Under the pieces are notes generated by a model. It had not been told where the DNA came from. It ran no database searches and was given only the letters and a program-made list of their open reading frames with translations. Position numbers and translations under genes: made by a program. A DNA stretch of 64,000 nucleotides from Isoetes taiwanensis (lineage: Eukaryota > Streptophyta > Lycopodiopsida > Isoetales > Isoetaceae), in contig JAJEKV010000002.1 of NCBI GenBank assembly GCA_021234155.1, forward strand, positions 37,445,107-37,509,106, written 5' to 3'. Positions 11,288-23,401 of the stretch are shown here, piece by piece; the first letter of the stretch is position 1, and each line of letters begins with the position of its first letter.

Positions 11288-11742
11288 TATTTCATGATTC
11301 TGCATCTACTTTAAGAGCCTGAGGTATTTTCTTTCACAAATATCATTACACAGTCTCTCATACAGACATTGGTAAGCTAGTCAAGATTGAAGAGCCAGAT
11401 TTGAAGCAAATTGGTGCTAATTTTTATAGCAGGAGCCTTATAACAGCATATCAAGAATCATCGGCCAAATAGGGTGGGCTACTTTGCTTCGTATTCCTCT
11501 ATAATACTATGATTGAATATCAGAATTATCTGATATTTAGAACTTTTGGAATATCCCAATGGCTGGGGGGCTATTATACAAGTTTCATTTGATTTCTCAG
11601 TGCCTATGTACAGAACAAAGCCCCTGGCAACCCATGTGCAGACACTGTACACATATAGGCTGCCAAAGATGTATGTGGCTATGTCAAAATAGTAGGACTT
11701 AAAAAGAGTCTTGTTTTCTCTTGATTTGGCTTGCCAATAATA

Positions 11743-12044
11743 GGGTAAAAGCATGTTAGGGTGTCCCTTAAAAAGTATTATTTAGTGACTAAAAGGTACC
11801 TAAAAGGTAGCCGAATTTGGACTTGGAAATATAAAGTATGTTTTAGAACGTTTTATATATATATTGATCTCCGATAGCATTATCTTTATCTTAACTTTGA
11901 ATATTACCATGTCCTTGACTTTTATTTTGGATTTTTGTATTAGTTTTAATGAAAAGAAAAATGAGAAAGTACCCAGTTCAGAAGTACCTAGTGTATGTAC
12001 TTTTGCAGGTTCCAAAAGTGGTACACCCTAACATGCTTTTACCC
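11743..12044. mobile_element. MITE, 302 bp, with 22-bp perfect terminal inverted repeats
   Basis: The left end GGGTAAAAGCATGTTAGG... is matched by the exact reverse complement at the right end over 22 bp, and over 25 bp with one mismatch. AATA flanks both ends (11739-11742 and 12045-12048), a possible 4-bp target duplication. The inside is AT-rich and non-coding. The superfamily is uncertain. Near-identical ends suggest relatively recent insertion. Confidence 0.7.
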
Positions 12045-12048
12045 AATA

Positions 12049-13110
12049 GATATCTAAACTTGAAATCAAAAGAGAAGATTGCGAAGGACTTGGAGCCCCA
12101 AAGGCCCAAGTTGTTTCTTTGATGTAGGTAGTCTTGTATGGCTGCAACTTGGGAATTTGGAAGATGCTTGTGAAGACGCTATCATCCATCACATCTGGAG
12201 CATACACATATAGTGATTTAGAAATTAGATGTTCTCCCCTCACAGACTAAACAAAAAATAATACTTTAAAATAAGCACTTGTCTCAAAACCAAGACTAAA
12301 TGTCTCTTGTCTATACATTATACTTCCTAATCGAACCATGTGTTATCAATTCTATCATGGATACTTATCCATTGAATTGAAGGAATTAACTTCTGCAGAA
12401 AGCGTGAAAATGCCCTAGTCATACTAGACAATGACAAACTGTACAATACAAGATTATAAGAACATGTGAAAACTAGATCTAGTTCTGCCACTTGAACGCT
12501 TCCTAAAGGACCTGCAAAAGCATCAAAGGTATGACCAATATACAATATGAAGCTTTCTAGAATACACAAATAGCTAATTCTTTGGAGCTGAGATCGCCTG
12601 CTAAATCCTTGACAGATTTCTATCAATGTTCATTTCGGCGTGGTCTGTCACCGTGGAATCACATCCCAAAGGGACCATTCCTGTTCTAATAATTTGAGTT
12701 ACTTCTTAACTAGATATGACCATAAAAATGTTATTATTTAATCTTATGCTTCGGCCATTTCGAGACAAAAGGACAAAGAGATTTCGTTCCATGAATGCTG
12801 GAGGAATGCATTCTTTTGGGATGAAAAATGTGCAGTAGGCTATGAAGAATAGGAAGCATGGAATATTTGAAGTGAGATCAACAAGAATGCTGTAGGTTGG
12901 CTAACTTGTCTAAGTGAACAGAGACATCAGGGATAGGTTCCAGACGTTTTCCTCGAAACTTCTGTATGCATTTTTTCAAAATATTTTGGAAGTATAGCAC
13001 ATATTTTCAGTTTCATACCTTGACCAAAAAAAAAAAAAAAAAAAAAACCAGTGCGGCCACATCGTCCACATGGTGTAGAAGTGTATAATTTAAAATACAA
13101 GCAACCAATT
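12049..13110. other. Unassigned region with poly(A) run
   Basis: Minus-strand frames at 12028-12243 and 12327-12626 show no recognisable domain. A run of about 23 A lies at 13025-13047. No gene called. Confidence 0.4.
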
Positions 13111-15004
13111 AACACATGCGGATGCTAAATGGCGCAGCCATAAATTTGCAACATGCGGTCGTAAGATGTCGAAGGCGGTTGCGTAGTGTACTTTTGCAGA
13201 TGCGGGTTTTACTTTTTGTCCTGGGGGTCTTCACTTCTTTACATAAGGCATATACTGAAACCCCTTGTATACGATATTTTGTAGGGGGAATCCTCCCTAC
13301 CATATATAAATATGAATTTTGATTTTTGTCCCCTTATTCGTAGATGTACTCCACCCCCAACTAACAGTCCATATACCCTTTTCCGTGTGTTTACTAGACA
13401 CCATGCAAAAAATAGTATAGAAGTCAAGATACACCTTTTCGTGGAACACAACAGCTTTGCAACCCTTGTAACACACAAGGTAGCACCTCATTTTGAGTAC
13501 TTTGTTAGTAATTACAAGAGCCATGCAAGTTTGCTGTGGGAGTTTGATTTATGTAAATATAGACCCATGTTAAATGCAAGGTTAATTGCTAGGGTTAAAT
13601 GCAAGGCTATATCGGGTTAAATGTTGTTCAAAGAGATGTGTTGACATGTTGGTAACTTGGTAAGAAAGTAGTATCACATCGGCACCAAGTGATGTATAGG
13701 CATATGTAGGCCAAAATGTTGGCTAAAGTGTAATATAGATTTAACAATGCCATGCTGCCAATGCTTCATCTCTAGAATGATGACAGTTCTTTAGTTTTTT
13801 GGTATGTTTGAGCTTGTGATGGGAAGAATTTAAAAAATTTCCATCTATAATGGTTTTGTTATAGAGCAATGACCAATTGTGTTATAAATATTAAATTCAT
13901 ACCCTATAAATTGTGTGATCCAAATAGACTATAAATGGTGAATGTCTCAAAGGTTAATTATGTAGAGAGGGAAGAAGTGGGCATTTCTAGCAATGGTTTT
14001 GCCATCGCCATTGTTTTATTTCATCTAAATCTAGTCATTGCATTTTCTTTCTGGAAGTTCTTTTATCCAAATAACGTTACAATATTCTCAAGGCACTATT
14101 AGATGAACAAAGTTCATTGTTGTTTGCGACTAGCGGCATCGTATATTTTCTTTATAGGATTTTTTCTAACACCGTGAGGGTATTTTAGTACATTAGGATA
14201 TGTTAGCTCCAATCATTGGGGTATGTTAGCTCTAGTTGGCTCCAATATTTGCTTTAGTACTTCAATCGGCATCCCTTTTAAAATTCCTGCATATATGACA
14301 TCAACCATGGCAATTATAGGCATCCTTTTTCCTTTCCTAAATCTCACACATCAACCAGGGAAACTTTGACACTTCTTATACACAAACATTTAGGGTAAGA
14401 ATGAAGTGCATGCAGAGCTAACTCTAGCTAACTTTGTCTTTCTTTTTGATCAGTAACAGTTTCAAAGAGCCCAAGTTTAGCGGGCGGTCTGATGGTGAAA
14501 ATGCCAACTTGAGATCCGATTTACAAAATGAGGCATTATAGTCAAAAGCAAGAGATTATTTCTACTGTTTTTGTCACCATTTACGATTCTATTGTAGCAT
14601 TTTTGTTACCCCATCTTACATATTATATCAATTAAAACAAACCAAGTTCCTTGCCAATTGGTGTATCAATTAAAACAGATTCCTTTCCACTGTAGCATCT
14701 TAACCCTATTTAAACTTCAACTAATATTGTAGCATCCAAAACTTAAATGCTGCACCAATAACACAGGGACAACAGTTCTGCACTAGCTCTGTAATTCCAT
14801 GTGGAACTTAGAAGAAGCATGACATTCTAAGAAGGCTTCTTCTAAGGCATGACATTCTAAGGCATGACGAACGTTCACAATCTGCATAACAAAACACATA
14901 TTAGATCTGCACAACAATAAACCTGTAGAACTAACATACATATATTACATAAACATTTCTTCATCTGAAACAGGGCTACCTTTTACACTGTTTAGCTTGT
15001 CCAA
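13111..15004. other. Unassigned repeat-like region
   Basis: Overlapping ORFs on both strands at 13109-13620 appear to be shadows of a dispersed repeat: 13230-13345 resembles 16395-16525, both ending near cgtagatgtact. From 13620 to 15004 no frame, RNA gene or clear element end is visible. A short local repeat of 'catgacattctaag' lies at 14815-14870. Confidence 0.4.
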
Positions 15005-15490
15005 CATCAATTAGCATATCTTCTGAGACTTACGTGGAATACTCTATGGATCTTCAAGTGTGCTGGCAGGTCCAACTTGTAGGATTGGTTACCTACTCTT
15101 TTGGTTCCTAAATGGTCCAGCCCACCTTGGAGCAAGCTTCTTGCAATTGCCAATGCGAAGCTTCGCTTGTTTGACCTTGATCTTCAGCCGTTCTATACTT
15201 ATCTGCTATGCTCTTCTGCCGACTTCTTGCTGCTAGAAGATATCCTCGTACTTCCTCCACCAATTGTGCATGTTGGCTAGCATCTACTGGGATACTTCTA
15301 TCTTGGACACGGGATTGTGCCAAGTGTCTGGGGTCAAGCATTGGTAGCCGTAGTTGATCATGAACGGCGACATTTGAGATGACTCCTGCTTGGTGCTATT
15401 GTATGCAAACTCCACCAAGTGGATGTAGTCGTTGTGACGTTCCAGGGAAATATATGCTATAAATACGTATATTTCTGGGTCTGTCACTAT
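15005..15490 (-). mobile_element. Ty3/gypsy retrotransposon fragment, C-terminal integrase
   Basis: The minus-strand frame at 15487-15284 reads HLVEFAYNSTKQESSQMSPF and continues to INYGY, the gypsy integrase catalytic-core end (EFAYNxSxxxSxxMSPF..YG). The following frame (15341-15108) holds the QLxEEVRxxL...ADKYR linker, and a decayed K-A-x-LRIG...LAPRWAGPF chromo-side segment comes next. Frames shift between blocks. No LTRs, reverse transcriptase or RNase H are found, so this is a broken fragment cut at about 15490. Confidence 0.75.
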
Positions 15491-16350
15491 ACAAGTCTAT
15501 TTCGTAGTCTTGTATACCTTAGGAAGTGGCATGGGTGCACATCTAAGTTAAGTATATAACTTAGATAACCTTAGGATAAGGCCCATGTTCCACATGGCCT
15601 TATCCTATTGGGCAACCGCCACATGGCCATGCCCCATTGGAGCCACGTGGAGCCACATGTCATCCCATGTGGACCCTAACCTATATTAACCTAAACCCTA
15701 ACCCTAGACCTCTTTTCCTGGCCCTAACACCCTGGGAACCTTCTTCTCACTCGAAACCCGAAAGGCCGCTTTTCGCGGGCATAGCCTAGTGCTGAAAACC
15801 CCGTGTGTGTGTGTACGATCTTGGAGTGAACGCCGCTTCGACCACTTCGAGGACCATGGAGACGCCAGGAATGGGAGGGAGCACTTCGGGAGCAGGTATT
15901 TGGAGTAGTGTTCTTAGTAGGTCATCTGGAAGTTAGCACTCCAGATGAGTTAGTATTTCGTATCTAGAGTAGAGCCATCCTAGAACCCTTATTCAACATC
16001 TTGAACCCTAATCAAGGCTAACTGTAAGTTAGATATGTATGATTAGGTTAGATGTTATTCTGATGATCATGATATGAAGTTGTATGATGATGGTTGATCA
16101 TGTTTGCTCCTCTTGTATTGGGAAGGGGGGTAGATACCTAGTAGCCTTACTTAGTGATGCTCCTATTCGGAGACAACAAACATGGCAAAAAATGCACCAC
16201 CACATACCCCAAAAGAGTTGCTAAGCTAGACACCTCAACAAGCCCCATGGAACTTTTGCTAAAGTAAGAAGAGTATGGGTCAACCTGAACAATGGAAGCA
16301 TGCCACAAAACCATGGGCCAATTTAAACCTTAAATAGCCTACAACCTAAA
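15491..16350. other. LTR- or leader-like region with palindromes
   Basis: Non-coding, abruptly joined to the gypsy fragment. A near-perfect hairpin lies at about 15573-15606 (arm aggataaggcc). Repeated cacatgg/ccatgtg motifs and a CACGTG G-box (about 15642-15652) follow, then a pyrimidine-rich leader-like stretch with ctaaaccctaaccctaga. It could be a solo LTR or the 5' part of another element. I could not find matched ends. Confidence 0.35.
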
Positions 16351-16826
16351 ATGCAGTGAAGGCACCCCAGGGATTTCACCTAGGCATATGGGGATACCTC
16401 ATCTGCATGCAAGGGGTCACTAGAAAACCCTTGTACATGACTTTTTGGAGGTGGAAAACCCCTACATATATACATAAATGGGAAAAGCCAGTTTCGAAGC
16501 CCCCTTCCGTAGATGTACTTATGGATTATCTTCGTTTTTACATACCCCTACCCGATCTTGTACTGACGTTTGCATACCCAAGGCTTATTTAAAGGAAAAA
16601 TGGTGTTTAGAGAAATTTCATAATGTTTTTCATGGACATTGCTTGCAAATAATGGTTGGAAATGGTTGGATTGTTGGGAATACATATGGCATTTTAGAAT
16701 ATGGCATGGGATATGGCATATTGGAATATTTAGAAATACTTAATGGGTAGGTAATACGTTAAGAAATACCTATAGTATACTCAATGGTATATTGGGGGTA
16801 TATTGGGCATAATACCCCCATAATAT
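16351..16826. repeat. Dispersed-repeat-like segment
   Basis: 16395-16525 is similar to 13230-13345. 16197-16262, just upstream, shares 'cccatggaactttTgc'-type sequence with about 28635-28690. At 16660-16800 simple duplications of 'atatggcat' and 'tatattggg' occur. The overlapping frames show no protein family. Confidence 0.35.
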
Positions 16827-16840
16827 GGCATATAAGAGGG
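16827..16840 (+). promoter_or_regulatory. Candidate TATA box for the small ORF at 17077
   Basis: GGCATATAAGAGG lies about 245 bp before the ATG, giving a leader of roughly 215 nt that becomes rich in CTTC/TTCTC pyrimidine runs, as is common in plant 5' UTRs. Confidence 0.35.
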
Positions 16841-17076
16841 GAGAGGCCTATTACAGAAACACAAAAAAAAAAAACTATTATTGCATGGCTCGGGTTTCGA
16901 GCCCCAATTCTGCATGCAGCATTATCGACGTAATGGCCTTCATAAATCCTTGATTGGATACTGCCGCCTTCTCTTATAAGAGAAGATCCTTCATCTTCTC
17001 TTCTCGCCAGATTCTTCATCCCTTCTTCATTTTCTCTGCCAGATTGTTTGATCTTCTTTTCTTCATCCGCTTCTTC

Positions 17077-17349
17077 ATGGCGAGGCTCAAGTATACTGCC
17101 CAGAAGCCCAAGAAAGAGGATGAATCCTCTTCTTCCAACCATCAGGGCATGCAAATGACCTTTGTGGCGAAATTCTCAGCCTTGGAGGTGGAGCGATTGC
17201 AGAGACAAGGAGCTTCAGTTTCGGATAACGTGCAGCAGTGGGTTGATCGTGTGAATCCTGAAGATGAGCATCTTTTGCAGATGAGCATGGAAGCTGATGG
17301 GATTTACCTTCGTGTGGCTCTGAAGATGCCCCCTCCCGATTACTTTTAG
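17077..17349 (+). CDS. Uncharacterised 90-aa protein, MARLKYTAQK start
   Basis: ATG 17077 follows a pyrimidine-rich leader and a candidate TATA box. An in-frame ATG at 16954 would add a Phe-rich low-complexity extension translated from that leader and is less likely. The first ten residues (MARLKYTAQK) resemble the histone H3 tail start, but nothing after matches H3. Residues 11-25 are charged and Ser-rich, and 30-75 look amphipathic helical (FSALEVERLQRQ, DNVQQWVDRVNPED). It ends MPPPDYF-stop. Similar starts occur in some plant retroelement gag-like proteins, so both a host gene and a gag remnant are open. Confidence 0.4.
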   Translation: MARLKYTAQKPKKEDESSSSNHQGMQMTFVAKFSALEVERLQRQGASVSDNVQQWVDRVNPEDEHLLQMSMEADGIYLRVALKMPPPDYF

Positions 17350-17899
17350 TGATGAAATCTTTTGAATACTAAGTTTTCTTTTTGCTGTACAGTTCAAAGT
17401 AGTGATTAAATCGGATATAAAGGATGTAGAGTGTGCAAATCCCATGCAAATGTGTGATGTGGTTCGAGTATATGGACTGTACCGGGTTTGTATCCATCTG
17501 TTTGGTCTCCTTCTGGGTTTCTAAAAAATGTCCAAGCTTTTGTTGTAAAACAGCTGAAGTCGGGCTCCAAATCTACAGGCTTTTTGTAAAGCTTTTTGTA
17601 AAAATAAGCTTAAGTATTAATATAACATGGTTTTTGAATCTGACAGTCTTCTAAATCTGAAATACAGTTTTTATAATAGTGTAATTTGTTAAGATAGAAA
17701 TTCAATGACAAAGATAACAATGTTTATCACTGAAATTCGTTGTTAACATCTCTTTGTCTGCTTGGGTTTCTGGGTTTTTGATATCAGAATGTTTTGTACT
17801 TTCTTTTGTGTAGTTCCTATTTATCTACTACAAGCAAATACCAAGCAGATATACATTCAGATACATTTAAGAATGATGGAACATAGAAACCATTTCACA
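17350..17899. other. Intergenic, nothing recognised
   Basis: AT-rich sequence after the small ORF. A short repeat, 'gctttttgtaaa', is at about 17577-17602. No gene called. Confidence 0.4.
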
Positions 17900-18215
17900 T
17901 AAACTGAATTGAAAAGCAAAGAAAGGAACAAAGCCAACAAAGCAGAAATACTTATACACCTCAATGCAAACAAAGGAATAAATGCTGGACTGTGTATTGG
18001 GGTTAGACTTTAATTGCTGAAACTGAATTATAAAGCAAACAAAGGAACAAAGCACACATACTAATACACCTTAATGCAAACAAATGAATAAATGCTGGAC
18101 TTTGTATTGGGGTTCGCATTTAAAAGTTGAAACTGAATTACAAACCAAACAAAGGAACAAAACAGACATATTTATACACCTTAATGCAAACAAAAGAATA
18201 AATGCTGGACTGTGT
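17900..18215. repeat. 110-bp tandem repeat, about 2.9 copies
   Basis: The block atgcaaacaaa(g/t/a)gaataaatgctggact recurs at 17964, 18074 and 18184, exactly 110 bp apart, with matching flanks (aactgaatta...aaaggaacaaa...). Copies differ by scattered substitutions. The 62-codon minus ORF at 17867-18055 is a by-product. Confidence 0.85.
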
Positions 18216-18469
18216 ACAAGATTGCAACATTTTTACATCAGAAGTTGCCATTTTGTACCATTTCTCCTCAGATATTCTCTAGCCTTCTCCAGCACCAAAT
18301 AGCAGATGTTCATATTTTCTTACATTTCATTTTTCAAGACTTTCTTATAAGCTTTGCCAAAGCAAATTTTGACGCAAGTTCAAATGGCTGCAGATCAATC
18401 CATAACTTGGAGGATATGTCTGTAGAAAGAAGTCTCCATTCTCCAATAATACAAAATAGTAGAAGCTAA
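18216..18469. other. Unassigned spacer before LINE B
   Basis: Short region between the tandem repeat and the LINE B tail. The overlapping frames show nothing recognisable. Confidence 0.35.
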
Positions 18470-21400
18470 ATGAAATGAAATGAAATTTATTATTACGTCT
18501 TCGAGACCGCCAGGTCTATGAGACGATTACATTGCACTCAAAATTATAAAATAAGTCATCCAGTGCGTCCTCAGAGAACAACACACTGGGCTCCTCTACC
18601 TCAATCTCCGTCACCCTTTGTTGCTTCATCAGGACCTCTCTATGGTTAAGAATGTCCATAATACAACCTCCAATGCATGAGCCTGCCTGTCGAAAGAAAT
18701 CAACAAGCGAAATAGCACTGACCCCATGCTTGACCCGGATATCCGAATAAGCGCGACAAAAAAGCAGGACATGGGCCTCATCTTCTACTACTCCCGCATC
18801 ACATAGCTGACAATGTCTAAGATCATGCGCAATGTCGCCCATCTCCCAATCTCCACACCAAGTCGGTGTGAGCTCAACCGTATTCTTGCGATTGCATGCC
18901 TAAGTTTCAGCGATATGGGTTCCCCTAAGATCTTGCGGCTTCTTGCAGAGATGGATTTATGTGAGCCTTATAATACTCTTTCTTCACACCGGCGCGCTCC
19001 ATGACTTACTCAAGAAACTATCTCGAACCCAACCACTAATGTCCTCTTTGTGCATCTCAAATCCACGTATGTTCATCCCCCATTTCATAAGCCATCTGTC
19101 TATATCACGCATACCAGCCTTTACTTCGGTTTCCTCTAAAGCAAGTCTAGGCAAGCTATTATTCGCATATCATATAGGACTTTGCACATATAGCGCGATG
19201 ATGGTCTGCAAAAGAGCCTTAACCGGTGGCATCATTCCACTTTCAACTAGCATCATGTCATATGGTGTTTGCATCTTTGTGCCCAACTCAGGTATGAAAA
19301 ATTTCTTCAGATCTTTTCCACTTTTTTGCCAGCTATCATTAGCAAGGCACGGTCCCCGGACTTCACGACCATATAGCACAACCGTGCGGACAAGCACCTT
19401 GTAGAGCATAAAGCTTCATCTCAAAATTCCATATCTCTGCATTCACACACTTCCTTTGCATGGCATACAACGCTTTTAGACCCGCATTCACCCTATGTTC
19501 CACTGCTTGATTCCAATTAGGACTCTTATCTACGGTTAGGCCCAAATATTTGTAATTCTCTACCACTTCCACTTGCCTATCCTTATAGTAGAATCGAACA
19601 TGTTCCGTCTTTTTGCCCCAAACACCAACGCCTTGGTCTTATCTAGATTCACCCGCATGCCCTTATCCTCATAAAATGCTTCAAGCACATCCAAATGCTT
19701 TTGCATCCCTTGTATGCTCCGGGACAGCAATACTACATCATCAGCATATAATAGAAGCATGAATACATACTCTCTCAGAGCGGTACCATCTCCCCCATGT
19801 GCTCGTACCCACCCTTCAAGTTGGTCTATGAATAAGCCGAAAAGAGTAGGTGACCGGTGGACATCCTTGCTTTACCCCATATTGCTTTCTACCATCTCAT
19901 CACATAACTCCACAAAGGGGAATGACAAATGCACTAGAACCTTGCCATAAAGCACACCTACCGCGTATGTCACGAGCTCAATCGGGATGTTCAGGTCTAC
20001 CATTCTACGCCACAAATTCCCTATTAACCATGTCCAAAGCTTTGCTAAAGTCTACAAAAAGTAGCATCTGATGGTTTCTTCTTGCCGACCTCTTGAGTCC
20101 ATCATAGCACGGAGAGTAATCAAGTGGTCAATTGTGGACTTTTGGGTCTAAAAGCCACTTGTCCAATGGCTCTAGCATTGTTATCCTCTACCCAAGCACT
20201 TATCTTGCTCTCAAGGATAGAAGCGAATAATTTTGCATATAGGCGCCAACCATAATAGTCGCGGTAGTTACTTTCGGATTGGATACTTCCCCTGATTTAT
20301 GTGGCGGTACCACCCTATTCACCTGCCAGGGATGTTGGAAAGCCATCTCTAGGTTGCCATATTAAACATATCTACCGGCTTAATTGCTACTTCTTCTCCT
20401 GCCCATTTAAGCATTTCAGCCATAAGACCACAAGCGTCTGCTTGCTTTGCCATTGGCAAACCTTTTAAGCCATCTTGCACATCAACTAGAGTGAAAGCAA
20501 GTGTATCCGATATAGCATATGTGTCTTCATTTGCCTCCATCATAGCTTACGCCTTCGGGAACATTATCTGACTTTACGTACATGTGCCATAAGTGCCTCT
20601 ACATGTAATCCATCCGTTCTATATTTCATGGGTTTGAGTCTTCTCGAACTTCTTAGGATCTACCGGCAATTCCTCCATCATTTTCTTATGTTTCTTGTAT
20701 AGGTATGCCTTCTTTTTATTTTAATCAGCCTAATGTATATCCTCCATTCACATGCTTTCTCCGCCCCCTTCGCCGGCTCTAAATTTTGCCCTCGATGCTT
20801 GCAACTGCGCGATCGAACCAGCTATTGCAAGGCAGCCCCATCCTTTGACGATATGATACAAAGCAACTATCCGGCGATTGCAACAAAATCTCGGACAATG
20901 CATCACTTTTTCCTTGTAATGTGTCGGGGCCATACAATAGAAGTCACTTTTGTTCACATATATCACCATATTTATACCGCTTTGTCGTTATTTCAAATAT
21001 ATTTGTTTGCTTTTATGTATGGCTTCACCCTTACTCTCCATTGCACCTTAATCTTTATAGAGATGGGCACATGATCTGAATTTTCATTTTCATCTCCAAT
21101 TGACATACCAACAAGGCGTTGACAAAGAGGGTTTGGCAATGACATAATCTACTACACTGGCATTTCTGCAGTGCGTTTGCACGATCACGGGTATCTAGCG
21201 ATTGCCATTAAAGATTACCATCTCAAAGCCACTACACAAATGCAAAGACATGGCGCCCTGCGGTGTTGGCCATTTCACACCATCATCGATAACTTTGTTC
21301 CGGCTGATTTTTTAGTTAGTCATTATCCATCATCTCCAACCACTCTGTTTCTCCATCCGGACTAACCATAGGCTGCTGTTGGTTTCCGTTCGTCCATTAA

Positions 21401-23116
21401 AATCCTAACAATACTACTTCCCCACGTCATGCTCAATGTTAGTATATCACGCTCCGGATGAAAAAATGGGTCATCTTTATCCAAATCCCTTTGTTATATA
21501 TAGGCGACTCTCTTGGTGGAAAATAACACCCCGGCCCATTAGATCTTACCAATTCTACACGGTAGCTCAATCCAAATGTCTTGTCTTTGATGCTTTACTG
21601 TTCCAACACACAAACTTGCATGGGCAATTTCATTCCTAGCATAACATGCAATCCCTCGAACCCTTAAGATTCCACCCTTTATTATTCCATACCGAATGCG
21701 GCATTGTGAATCCAAAAATATCCGGAGACCTTTCTCTTCATGCTCACATGTTTCCAAGAAAAAATTACATCTACATCATCTAACGGATCGCCATAGTGCA
21801 TACTTTGCTATGTTTTAAAGGTATTTATATTCCAACATACTAACTTTGGCGGTCGCTATTTCCTATGCATCTTCTATCACGCTTTTCCTCCTCTCCGATG
21901 AAATCGTCTTCCTGCTGCCCTAGCCTCCTTCATTTTCACAATGTCTTCTTTCCTCTGCTGAAATTGCATCTGGTTAAATCATCGTTAATCCGGATAAATT
22001 GGCCCATAAGCCGACCGTTTACGCATCACTCTCGCTTTAGCTTCTTTGCTTGCACATTTGACCAGAATGTTGCGTGTCCCCTCACCTTTCTTGCCAATTC
22101 GATATGCCTCCATTAATATGCACGGTGCTTGGATTTGCATTCTTTACGCAAGGAAGATATGAACAGCAGACCCTGAGTGTCCTCATTCTCCTTTTTCTGG
22201 TAGGCCAGCAATTCTGAAATTATTAGCCTTGATTCCCTTTCATGCATATCAGCCAAGTGCTCCATTTTTTCTCATTCAAAGCATCAATTGCTCCTTGAAA
22301 ACCATCATTTGAGCCCCTATTGAAGTCTCGGCTTGATCCATGACTGCTTTGTCTCTGATCGCTTGCTAGCTGCCGCTTTAGCTCTACATTTTCACTCTTT
22401 AAAGAACACAAAGACTCATTCATACCTTGCAAAAGCTTAAGCATTTGTGCAAAGATGGGCTTTGCCGCCTCATTCCTTACTGCTCTGCTTCCTTCCTGGA
22501 CTGCTCCATGGATTCTAGTAGCTTCATCATCACCGTAAGCAATTGACCCATTAGCATCTCTCCTCCCAAGAATCCAGAAGGCGCCATAGCTCGCTGCAAA
22601 TCAGCCCCAAAGACAGGCCCAAGCCCTCCCGGATATGTCAGCCTTCAGCCCCAAATCGGTTGCCTCTGCCTCCGAGATTCCGTGAGAGTACCGAGTCCCC
22701 ATCCGAGGTGTCATCCGATATGTCTTCTGTAAGAACTTCCTTGCCCTGCCTTTTACATTCATTTTTTACCTTCTTGACATTGCCTACCACAGATTTATTT
22801 GCCCCCAGGGAGCCGGAATCAGCCTTGGAGCCCACCTCCTTGGAGCCCCTTTTCCCACGATCTTATCATCTCCCTTTTTTAGGATGTCCCATCCTACACA
22901 GTCCCGGAAAATGCCAATTACAGACTGTCAAACTGATTCAAAAGTATTGATGTTATACACCGTTGGAAAGAGCTCGGAATAAGCTTTCCAACGAGCCCAA
23001 CCCCGTTGCAATCTGACACCGTATGTGAGAGCTATGGCTTTCTGAAGTTCCACGGCAGAAACCCTAGCACCCAGCGTCCAGAGAGAGAGAGAGAGAGAAA
23101 CCTGCTTATGAATCAA
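18470..23116 (-). mobile_element. LINE B: near full-length non-LTR retrotransposon relic
   Basis: Reading right to left on the minus strand: a 5' segment (23116-22928); an ORF1-like part with a coiled coil (22444-22223, MNESLCSLKSENVELKRQL) and an acidic/Ser segment (22835-22638); an APE-type endonuclease (about 21840-21400, FLETCEHEEK, GIACYARNEIAHASL, DIWIELPC, YFPPRESP); reverse transcriptase (about 20600-19400) with LYAKLFASILESKISAW and intact LLLYADDVVLLSRS at about 19757-19716; then YKYLGLTVD. The C-terminus (18900-18516) has IARIRLSSHRLGVEIGRW followed by a C-x2-C-x12-H-x4-C knuckle. Many frameshifts. The 3' tail is an (ATTTC)3-like run. All enzyme blocks are seen, but it cannot be active. 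Confidence 0.85.
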
Positions 23117-23401
23117 AGGTTCTTATTCTAAGCACGTCTTCTCATGGTTCATGTCCCTTCATGTTGGAAGCAAACTATAAACATAGCAAATCCAACAATT
23201 AGAAACCAGATGTCTCAACATAAACTGTACCACAGATTCACTTGTAACACAAGTTGCATTTCAATTTGAAGTGAACCTGTCTAGAATTCGTGAAGAGACC
23301 TTGAATCAAACTTCAAAGAAGCTTTGCCTTGCCTTTATTTCCTGCCACGAACATTGTTTTATCAGACAAAAATTCAGGAATATAACTAAGCCAACATAAA
23401 C
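23117..23401. other. Spacer between LINE B and the 23.4-kb ORF
   Basis: No gene seen. A (GA)9 microsatellite at 23081-23098 lies just inside the LINE B 5' end. Confidence 0.4.

Noticed and set aside
15005-15490. Complete LTR retrotransposon
   Set aside because: Only the integrase end is present; no matched LTRs or reverse transcriptase were found around it.
15670-15705. Interstitial telomere repeat (ctaaaccctaaccctaga)
   Set aside because: Only two to three imperfect units, too short to be more than chance or a leader motif.
17077-17349. Histone H3 relic
   Set aside because: Only about the first ten residues resemble H3. The rest has no histone-fold sequence.
22928-23116. 62-codon minus ORF (TYGVRLQRGWARWKAYSELF)
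   Set aside because: Lies at the 5' end of LINE B and is better explained as its leader than as a separate gene.
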